From: Agarophyton chilense | Taxonomy: Eukaryota; Rhodophyta; Florideophyceae; Gracilariales; Gracilariaceae | NCBI GenBank assembly: GCA_030374765.1 | Contig: JARGXX010000138.1 | Location: forward strand, 1,240,001-1,304,000 | Reading direction: 5' to 3' | DNA length: 64,000 nt | Notes under the pieces: model-generated | The model's database searches: none | What the model was told of the DNA's origin: nothing | Seen by the model: the letters and a program-made list of their open reading frames with translations, nothing else | Shown: positions 56,840-64,000 of the stretch, piece by piece | Numbering within the stretch: position 1 is the first letter of the stretch | How the letters are laid out: every line of letters begins with the position of its first letter | Translations under genes and position numbers: made by a program

Positions 56840-57434
56840 CGAGAATCTTTTGTTTCTTGCGAGTACTGGTGGTTTCACTTTCAGAAGAAGTAAAATCTGC
56901 ATCAGTGGAATATTGTGCGGGAGGATCGTATCTGGCTTTTCCGTTTTACGTCTCATGCATCTGTTCGTAGAACTCCGGAGTGTTGAAAAGATCTTCATCG
57001 TCCTAATCTCAGCCGGATTGCTGAAGCTTTGAAATAAAAGAAGAATACTCTTGCTTGACTTTTTTAAACGTCTTTTGCCAACCTTTAGCTGTGCGCTTGG
57101 TGCCATGAATATGCTCTGCAAGTTATACCGCATCAAAAAAACTTCCCGTAGTCTCGTGTACTGCTGTTTGCGGTTGTTGTACCAATCTTTGTTCATTATG
57201 GAGAAAAGCAGAATGACAGTGTTGTTGTCATGGTTTCCTTTTGTCGAAGAACTGGGGGTTATGCTCATTCTTTGTCTGAGTGGCGCTTGAAGAAGGTGCT
57301 GGATTACTGCTTGTTTTAGTTTGCTCTGCGGTTGGAACGTTGGCTTCAGAAGCAGTTGCTGGGTTGCCGTGCACGAAGTCTTTTCCGTTTCTCGCTAAGT
57401 GTGGGGGCGTATCGCTGTGGGGAACGTTGGACAT
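56840..57434 (-). pseudogene. Harbinger Myb/SANT-like DNA-binding protein, broken
   Basis: The start is at 57434 (MSNVPHSDTPPHLARNG), followed by a low-complexity Ala/Thr/Ser/Asn stretch. After frame changes comes a tryptophan-spaced helical module: DWYNNRKQQYTRLREVF, LAEHIHGTKRTAKGWQKTF, KKVKQEYSSFISKL, then DEDLFNTPEFYEQMHE. This pattern is that of the Myb/SANT-like second protein of Harbinger elements, which carries the transposase to the nucleus and to the element ends. It converges with the transposase gene, leaving about 280 bp between them. Confidence 0.6.
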
Positions 57435-58033
57435 TGCAGAAAGAGCGCGTAGAAGGATTAAAATCAGATAAATCCAATTGTTTAGAGTGCAAGCGGTCTA
57501 GGAAGGGTTGTTGGCGCAAGGGCAGAAGGTGAGGTTGTGTTTCGACTCTACTGCGCAGGATGGGCAACGTTCTAAAAAATATCCGAAGGACATTTTCCCC
57601 GCGACTTGCTGTCTTGGGGTCAACTTGTCCATGTCCTAGTGTAGAAAGCTTAAATATAAAAAAAGGTAAGTTTGGCCATGGCACTATTTGCTGGGATAAG
57701 AATACAAAGTATGCTCGAAAAAACATAAGTTGATCAGAGATGGTTGAATTTCAGGCAATTTAGTTTTTCAGTGTGCGGAATTCGGGTTTGACCTGTTCAT
57801 TATGTGGCTGTAACAAAAACTTTTAGACCTAAGCAAAAGTACTGCACGTCGCCACTGATGAAAAAAAAACATCTACGTCCACTTGGGTGTCAAATAGCAA
57901 ATTTTTGCAGCGGACAAAAACAGGTACGTTTTTGCAAGGTGCGGGTTGAACAGTCGCCAAAATGTAGGTGTTGAAACAATGGTTTTTTCGAGAGGAGGTG
58001 CGGGAGAGTGTAGTAGAGATTCGTGCACTCTAG
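57435..58033. other. No recognised gene between Harbinger element and cyclin repeat arm
   Basis: A minus-strand frame of 126 codons (57726-57346) overlaps the start of the Myb-like gene. Its composition is not convincing. The right end of the Harbinger element must lie here. A palindrome CACTCTAGAGTG (58026-58037) straddles the edge of the repeat arm. Confidence 0.3.
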
Positions 58034-59867
58034 AGTGTCTTGACGGAAGCTCTGGCTCAGTGCACCCGCCCGTGCCTCTTACGCCAGACTGTTCCATTAT
58101 CTCCCGCACTTCTCGCTCTCACTTGCGCCGCTGTCACAGCCGACCTCTGTTGCCGCGTGCTCTGCTGCCGCGCTCCCTGCTGCCACAACTGCTGTCATTA
58201 CACGCGCGTTCCGCGTCGTCGTCGCCGTTGCCGCACTTGATGCGATTGCTCTCTCCGGCCCCGCGCTTCCCTCAGCCGCGATCACTGCCGACGCTCCGCT
58301 CTCCGCCGTACTCGCTACTGCAGCAGCTAGGCTTGTGGCAGAATGTACCGGAAAGGCGCAGCAGCAACGGCAAAAGCAACCAAACATTGAGCCTTCTACA
58401 GCTTTCCCTTCTCGCACAGGAACAACCACAGAACGCAGATTCCAAGACAGACTTATTGAACTAAAAAGGCAGGACATAAAAAACTTTGGATATCTCACTT
58501 GAGCTCTACTTCTCCAAACCGCGCCCGAGATTTGCTGAGAAGCAAATGGTTTAATAAAACAATGCTCACATTCTGCGTTCTGTTTGCTGCATTACATATT
58601 GAGCACAAAGAACACATGCCAATAAATCTTTGGCCAAAACCAAAACGTAAATGATTTATTTTTCTAGTTTTGGTACACCATAATTTCGGCTCATTCTCCA
58701 ACTTCAAACAAGTCCAGTTTCGGAAACTCTTTGTGACTCCCAAATGGGGGTTGCCGTGCTTTGCATACAAAACGGAGATATTCCCAAAACGATGACAACC
58801 GTTTGGATCTCAAGGGCTTTCTGTTTTGGAAATACCGGAATCAGGTACATTAGTTCACAGCAGCCACATTTAAGAGGCGATGGCATCTGCCTCTCTCCTT
58901 CACATTCAGCAACAACAAAAGCATCCAGGCATTCAACCTTTTTTCCGCTTTCCTTCCTAGTCAAAACCACCCCTCCCCCCCATCAACAGTATGATAAGTT
59001 CAATGATGCCGAAACGCGCTTTGGGGGACATTACCAACCGCCACGCCAATGTGAGAAACTCATTCCCGCTTAAGCGTGCCGCTAAAGCCCAGAAAATCTC
59101 CAACAATATCTCTATCACAAAGAACCACCACCATGTACTCTCCGAAAAAGCGCCAGTATCTCAAAACACGTTTCCATCGAAAACGAATACCAAGTACATC
59201 GATATTGATGCTTCGGACAAACTGAACCGTGTGGAAGGAAGCGATTTGGCTGCAGTTATCCACAAGAACCATCTTCTGGCCGAAAAACGACACATGCCCA
59301 GCACCAACCTCTTGGAGTCCCACAAGACAGTCACAAGAGGAATGAGGGCGATTCTAGTTGATTGGATAGCTGATGTATGTGTGTGTCTCAAGTTGAAGGA
59401 CAGCTCCCTCCACTTATGTGTTCACATTCTGGATCGTTTCCTTCATAGTTACGAACCTACCCGAAAGACTCTTCAATTGGTCGGCAGTGTGTGCCTTTAC
59501 ATTGCTGCAAAGTACGAAGAGATCTACGCTCCAGATGCCAATGATTTTGTCACCCTGTCGGACGGTGCTTTCAGCATGGACGACGTGGTTCTCATGGAGG
59601 CAACCATCTTGAATGCTCTACGATTCGAGGTGAGCACTCCGTACTGCTTGACGTTCTTGAACCGCATTGGAAAGACACTCGAAGCAAAAGGCATGCACAA
59701 TGAGGTGGCACAGAACGTGTTGGAAAGCGCGCAAATGTTTGTAGAGTTGGCCATGGTGGATGGGCGTCATTTGAAATATCGACCAAGCCATATCTCCGCT
59801 GCTGCAGTGCTCCTCGCGATGCAAAAGCTTGGTGTCAACGTGAGCTGGTGCGAAAGCCTCTCTTTCC
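58034..59867. repeat. Right arm of large inverted repeat (cyclin locus)
   Basis: Reverse complement of 1-1832, about 99.5 percent identical. The outer limit given is set by the window start, not by loss of similarity, so the repeat may continue through the end of the cyclin and beyond. Includes about 950 bp upstream of the cyclin, with a GC-rich patch at 58100-58350. Confidence 0.95.
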
Positions 59868-59995
59868 ACTCAGGTTGGAGCGAAGGCGAACTTGTTCGCT
59901 GCGTTGAAGACGTTCGGCAGCTGGTTGATGAGGGCCAAAGATCACCACGGCGTTTGAACGCCATTCGTAGAAAATTCTTGCACAAAACAGTCTGA
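58991..59995 (+). CDS. A/B-type mitotic cyclin, copy 2 (complete)
   Basis: 334 codons without introns, ATG at 58991, TGA at 59993-59995. The N terminus has KRALGDITN (residues 8-16), the pattern of a destruction box, with Lys where Arg is usual. Cyclin_N spans about 86-215, with the diagnostic MRAILVDWIADV (118-129) and IAAKYEEIYAP (171-181). The second cyclin fold runs from about 217 to 325 (STPYCLTFLNRIG at 215-227, HISAAAVLLAMQKL). Cyclins of this class bind and direct a cyclin-dependent kinase to drive S-phase or mitosis and are removed at anaphase. The features do not separate type A from type B cleanly. Met5 and Met6 are alternative starts. Length is short for the family, the N-terminal tail being only about 85 residues. 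Confidence 0.95.
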   Translation: MISSMMPKRALGDITNRHANVRNSFPLKRAAKAQKISNNISITKNHHHVLSEKAPVSQNTFPSKTNTKYIDIDASDKLNRVEGSDLAAVIHKNHLLAEKRHMPSTNLLESHKTVTRGMRAILVDWIADVCVCLKLKDSSLHLCVHILDRFLHSYEPTRKTLQLVGSVCLYIAAKYEEIYAPDANDFVTLSDGAFSMDDVVLMEATILNALRFEVSTPYCLTFLNRIGKTLEAKGMHNEVAQNVLESAQMFVELAMVDGRHLKYRPSHISAAAVLLAMQKLGVNVSWCESLSFHSGWSEGELVRCVEDVRQLVDEGQRSPRRLNAIRRKFLHKTV

Positions 59996-61081
59996 CTTTA
60001 AAGCTTGTTCTGCTTAAAACCAAAGTCTTTTTCCACTAAAAATTATTTACTCTGAGCTTTCTTTTGCCGGGATATTCGTCTCCACCAGAATTTGTAATCA
60101 CGATACTGGCCGTTCAGATGCATTCGACCAGGTTTTCCTGGGTTGAACTGCCACAATGCTCTCATCCGCAGTTTGCTTCAATTGCGCTCGCTTTCCTACT
60201 GTGGTTTAGAATTAATTCTCGTGAGCAGTCCCCAATATGCGTTGGTCTTGTTCTGTTTTTTGGCTTAGCTTTTGTCCAACTGCTTCTTACACACGAAGGA
60301 GTATGGGCTGAGGGAAGGGAAAGAATAAGATAATGTGTTTCTTTCCTTCGCTGCAAACTAGATGGGGTATGAGTTCGAGAGCTGCAATGCGGATATAAAT
60401 GAAACAAAGATCCCGGTTTGCGAGAGTTCTCGTTAGCGACGTGTTTTTTAATCCCAACTAGTTGGACAACCACATGCAAATTCCTTAATACTGTACTTTT
60501 CGGGAAAGCTATGGTGGTTTGATCGTTTCCCATAAAGTAATGTATCTACTTGATTTCTTTTCAGGAGTGAGATTGAAAGGGATTTCTGCAATTGCAAAAG
60601 TCATTGCTTCAACGTTTCGAAGTTTTGATGTGGACCACCGATGATCATGGATTCTCTCCAGAGAAAACGTCTCACAACGACGTCATACAGTTCGCGTAAC
60701 CCTTAATCGCATGGTAGTAAGCAGCACTGGGTTCAAGAGTGACTTGTTTTTGAAAATCGGCTTTTTTCGAAGTATGTCCCGCACAAAATTTGTCATTTAA
60801 TGATCTGTTTCTGTGATCTGAAATGCGTAGCGCACCCTCATGTAAAAACTGTGCGTCACATTATGTTCGCATCGTTGCCAATTCGTCATGGCATGTAAGC
60901 TTTTCTCAAAGAGAACCCACGCACAACAGGTGCTCCACATTCCAAACGGACCTTTGCTTCGTTGCTCGATCCTTAAGAATGCTGTTTCGTCACAATGGAT
61001 GATGCATCACCGCCGCCGTCTCTTTGGCGGCGTGCGCGGCCGTCGTTGACTCGAAACCTACACGACTAACATTTGACAAAG
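59996..61081. other. Intergenic region between cyclin and first collagen-like gene
   Basis: About 1.1 kb. Short open frames on both strands (60064-60333 +, 60533-60162 -) overlap and look like chance. No TE motif was seen. Presumably holds the cyclin terminator and the promoter of the next gene. Confidence 0.4.
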
Positions 61082-61864
61082 ATGCAGTTTGCAATATTGA
61101 CGTTGAGTTGCGTCCTGCTTCTGGCCATTTGCAACAGTCCCGCGGCCTCTGTGCCACTCTCTACTTGGACGACAATTCGGCATGCAAGAGTGAATACGCC
61201 AGTGAGAGCCACACTGCTCGCTGATGGGCATGGTGGCCCTCCGAAAGATGGAAAGGATGGAAGAGATGGAAAAGATGGAAAGAATGGAAAGGCGGGGAAG
61301 GATGGGAAGGACGGGAAGGACGGAAAGAGAGGGGGGACTGGGGGCGAAGGAGGAGACGGAGGCTCTGGAAGCGAGAGCGCTCCTGGCGGAGATGGTGGAG
61401 ATGGAGGAGATGGGGCGCTCGGTGGTGGTGGAGGGGATGGTGGTGCGGGAGGTACCTCGTATACTTCTGATGGTGGGGACGGTGGTGACGGTGGCTTAGG
61501 CGGAAACGGAATCATTGGTGGATCAGGCGGTGACGGGGGACATGGCGGTCATTCTGCTGTGGGTGATGGCGGCGACGGTGGAGATGGAGCAACTGGAGGT
61601 GATGGAATTGTTGGCGGACGTGGTGGTGCAGGGGGTGGCGGTGGAATTGGCCTCGGCGGACCTGGTGGGAATGGTGGTGCCGGCGGGAGGGGTGGAGGTG
61701 GGGCCTTGCCAGGAAACGGCGGCCACGGTGGTAACGGGGGATTTGGGCTCACTGGCGGAAACGGTGGTGACGGAGGCGATGGAGGTGAAAACTTTACGGA
61801 TGAGGAGGCACTTTCTATTGTTGCCGATGCGCTTCATCCTGGGAAACCGGGTGGCAAGCGCTAA
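61082..61864 (+). CDS. Secreted collagen-like, glycine-rich protein 1
   Basis: 260 codons from ATG at 61082, the first true ATG in this frame. Residues 1-23 are a clear signal peptide (MQFAILTLSCVLLLAIC, cleavage likely after AAS). A short linker follows, then nine uninterrupted Gly-X-Y triplets (residues 57-83) made of GKD, GRD, GKN, GKA and GKR, a highly charged collagen-like block. Residues 84-235 are built of GGDGG, GGNGG and GGxG units, more than half glycine with regular aspartate. The C-terminal tail (about 236-260) is acidic then basic and contains NFT, a possible N-glycosylation site. The mature protein has no cysteine. Expected to be exported, plausibly to the cell wall or matrix. 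That role is inference. A paralogue begins 1.9 kb downstream. Confidence 0.8.
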   Translation: MQFAILTLSCVLLLAICNSPAASVPLSTWTTIRHARVNTPVRATLLADGHGGPPKDGKDGRDGKDGKNGKAGKDGKDGKDGKRGGTGGEGGDGGSGSESAPGGDGGDGGDGALGGGGGDGGAGGTSYTSDGGDGGDGGLGGNGIIGGSGGDGGHGGHSAVGDGGDGGDGATGGDGIVGGRGGAGGGGGIGLGGPGGNGGAGGRGGGGALPGNGGHGGNGGFGLTGGNGGDGGDGGENFTDEEALSIVADALHPGKPGGKR

Positions 61865-63731
61865 TAACTGGTGACGACAACAGGGAAGCGAATGGTTTTC
61901 ATCTGATGATGACGCGGATTGTTTGCTTTGTTGGGTTCTCTCAGCTAGAGACACTGCGCCAACTGAGGAGAAGGAAAGCCATACCAACAGCATTGGGTTC
62001 GTGAGGACTTAGTTCATCTGGAGATTTGCAAGCACTAGGCTAGAGAGAGTTAACGCAACTCCAACTTTGGTATAAATTTCGAGCAATACTAGACAGGTGT
62101 CACGTTGACGAATTTTTGAGGCTTTGCTGTGTACCATTCTTCGTAGGAATCGTAATGGTAGGGCATCTGCGTTGGCGTGTGACAACCACTAGGCTATAAA
62201 AGTGTCCGGCCAGACACCAGAGGAACGTGGACAGCTGTATTAGTAGTGAGCTCCCACAAGGCGCACATCGCCGCATGGGGACAAACGCACACAAAGTTTG
62301 GAGAACCTGTTATCTACCCTTCGTACATGATTTCTGTAATAAAGTATTTAACTGATGTTTCCCCTTAGACACGCGTTCCCGTTGTACACACGTGTCTCAC
62401 ATGTTGGGAAACACTCTCATGCTGAATACAATGCAGTGCTTTGGAGTACTACAGTAAACAAAAACAACGTTCAACTTTTAAAAAAAGCTATATAGTTCCA
62501 ACATATTCAATATATTTGAACTACGAAGCTTTTTTCCGGAAATCTTTTTACTTTTCAGTTTCTTTTTTTCTCACAGATTTTCGAAATGTTTTAATTTCTT
62601 TCTTTTGAACAAAGAAAGCTTAACAAATACTTGTGTTAAAATGTTGGAGTAAAACGAACGATTGTCGCGTGCGTGTATTGGGTCCTGTGCGCTCTCTTTT
62701 GCTACTAGTAAATGCTATAATTTAGCTTGTCAGGTGCCTCCTTTTTAGAAAAGAAGGCGTTTGTTCACAAACCTATCCTAAACTAGAGTCAAGGGCTCAT
62801 GCATGATTTTGGGTGCCATATTCCATCAGTGCACATCAAGAATTTTAAATCTTACGACGTCATGTTGGCCAAATAAGTGTATTTGAAGTTGCCAAGACGT
62901 TCAGTCTAATTAAATCAGTGAACGATAGTTCTGCGTCCATTTGGCCGTTGAGTAACAGTTTGCTTCCATTTTCTGCCTGATACATCGAGTTCTTGATTCT
63001 CGAAAAGTCAAACAGACGTGGAAAAGGCCTTCGAAATACACAAGTATTTCTGCATAGAGCATTGAAAAACCACATTCGGTGGGAGACAATACCCACGGAC
63101 GCCAAGCTTTGCAAGGCTATAAGTGGCGTCAAACCAAGAACCCAGGTTTTCCATGCGGTCAATTTCTCCGTTCTTGTTTGCGCGTCATTGGTACCAGTTG
63201 GTACCAGTTGAAACCATTTCCAGAAAAAATGAATCATCTCCTAGATGTACCTCTTGAGACATGGAGATTATGGTGCTGAGAGACGGAGATATATCTAAGA
63301 TTCAACAAGGACTGAAAATACAAAGCCACCCTTCTGTTCGGGTTTTGAGTACTACAGACAGAGGGATGCAGCAATCTACCTTGATGTATGAAATCATTAC
63401 TGTGAAACGTCATAGGTTCTGGGTGGTTTGGGTGGAACAATTTCAAAAATTTCAGGCAACCCACGTCTTTCATGTTACGCGTGACAAAGTTATGAAAACG
63501 TCGGAGAAGAACCGACAGTAGCAGACGGTTGGAGACATCATGGAATCTCTTGTTAGCTGATGATATACCCATACAATGACTATAAGTATGGGTCATCAAT
63601 ACCTTTTCTAGCAGCGAGACATCCAGCGCCGGGCCGTAATCAGGAAACCCTCACAAAGCAGGTGCTAAATTAATCTTTGAGCGGATAGTCTCCGGAAGAG
63701 ACAAGACTCAATAATACATATTGTGAGTAAG
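61865..63731. other. Intergenic region between the two collagen-like genes
   Basis: About 1.9 kb. Apart from the compact TATA/polyA unit near 62195-62343 it is AT-rich with no convincing gene. A 125-codon minus-strand frame (63237-62860) and an 86-codon plus-strand frame (63261-63521) are open but not recognised. Confidence 0.35.
62195..62343 (+). promoter_or_regulatory. TATA box and polyadenylation signal 140 bp apart
   Basis: TATAAAA at 62195-62201 is followed by a small inverted pair GTGTC...GACAC and, at 62338-62343, AATAAA. The pairing within about 150 bp is typical of a retrotransposon LTR. TGTCACG at 62098 could be its start, but no second copy or target duplication was found. Confidence 0.3.
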
Positions 63732-64000
63732 ATGAGGGCAAGCACTCTCCTCTTGATCATTTGTTTCCTCTTGGCCGCCGTATGCGCCCCAGTCACATGC
63801 GTTCCTATTTCTTTTTCTACAAACAAAAGTTTGACAAATGGCACTGTCATGAGAGCTATGAAGGAGTCCATGAATGGATACCGCTTACCGCCAAAGGACG
63901 GAAGGGATGGGAGGGATGGAAGGGATGGAAGAAATGGTAAGCCTGGAAAGCCTGGAAAGGACGGGAAGCCCGGAAAGAGAGGCGGGGCTGGTGGCGATGG
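63732..64000 (+). CDS. Secreted collagen-like, glycine-rich protein 2 (partial, cut by window end)
   Basis: ATG at 63732, open to the window end (89 codons). A signal peptide (MRASTLLLIICFLLAAVCAP) is followed by a short linker with N-glycosylation-type NKS and NGT. It then has PPKDG, the same nine-triplet Gly-X-Y block as gene 1 (here with GRD, GRN, GKP, GKD, GKR), and the start of the GGAGGDG region. Triplet number and the PPKDG entry are conserved while the signal peptides differ, which marks the two genes as tandem paralogues. The proline-containing GKP triplets make this copy the more collagen-like of the two. Confidence 0.8.
   Translation, partial: MRASTLLLIICFLLAAVCAPVTCVPISFSTNKSLTNGTVMRAMKESMNGYRLPPKDGRDGRDGRDGRNGKPGKPGKDGKPGKRGGAGGD

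Noticed and set aside
56009..57735. 15-bp match CATAAGTTGAT with flanking A-run at 56009 and 57720 as Harbinger ends
   Set aside because: Direct rather than inverted orientation, one copy is inside the transposase gene, and a match of this length is expected by chance.
58744..59073. 109-codon ORF upstream of and overlapping the cyclin start
   Set aside because: Different frame from the cyclin, ordinary 5' flank composition, and disrupted by the 1-bp indel in the other arm.
60162..60533. 123-codon minus-strand ORF between the cyclin and collagen-like gene
   Set aside because: Overlaps an equally plausible plus-strand ORF. No motif, and composition not protein-like.
61066..61752. Pro-rich ORFs on the minus strand opposite the collagen-like gene
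   Set aside because: Exact shadows of the Gly-rich codons (GGN read backwards gives NCC Pro). The plus strand has signal peptide and repeat structure.

Overview
The window is eukaryotic nuclear DNA, almost entirely transposable elements (TEs) and their wreckage, with ordinary host genes only at the edges. The best guess is a red alga: the cyclin gene has no introns, other introns are rare, and aquatic-type Ty1/copia, chromovirus-like Ty3/gypsy, piggyBac, PIF/Harbinger and Tnp2-type elements occur side by side. Another protist lineage cannot be excluded from sequence alone. Family names rest on motifs I could read, not on searches.

Layout. (1) 1-1832 is one arm of a nearly identical inverted repeat whose other arm is 58034-59867. 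Each arm carries an A/B-type mitotic cyclin gene: intact at 58991-59995 (+), cut by the window edge at 1-877 (-). (2) 1831-5488 holds a MITE-like element with perfect terminal inverted repeats and a dead piggyBac transposase split by a solo-LTR-like insertion. (3) 5575-16119 is old gypsy element A on the minus strand. (4) 16440-18930 is a different gypsy relic (D) on the plus strand, split by a 447-bp solo LTR with a perfect target-site duplication. (5) 19305-21299 holds coding-like but broken sequence on the minus strand. (6) 21305-26546 is a young, nearly intact copia element with 323-bp LTRs. (7) 26552-31344 is unresolved sequence, including an AT-rich block with doubled inverted repeats. 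(8) 31345-33725 is a decayed Tnp2-type transposase. (9) 34399-41976 is gypsy element B, with most of gag deleted. (10) 42228-53622 is gypsy element C, with 865/864-bp LTRs, primer-binding site, polypurine tract and a probable -1 frameshift site. (11) 54178-55047 is a solo LTR related to C. (12) 55431-57434 is a two-gene PIF/Harbinger element. (13) 58034-64000 is host sequence: the cyclin and two tandem secreted collagen-like/glycine-rich genes, the second cut by the window end.

The most notable signal is that gypsy elements A, B and C, which differ greatly in sequence and age, all carry a long ORF of about 560-700 codons on the strand opposite gag-pol. In each it starts near the 3' LTR and converges on the end of pol. 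The three predicted proteins align with one another and I recognise no known domain in them. In all three elements the pol polyprotein also ends in a chromodomain separated from integrase by a long low-complexity linker. This looks like one chromovirus-like lineage with an extra antisense gene.
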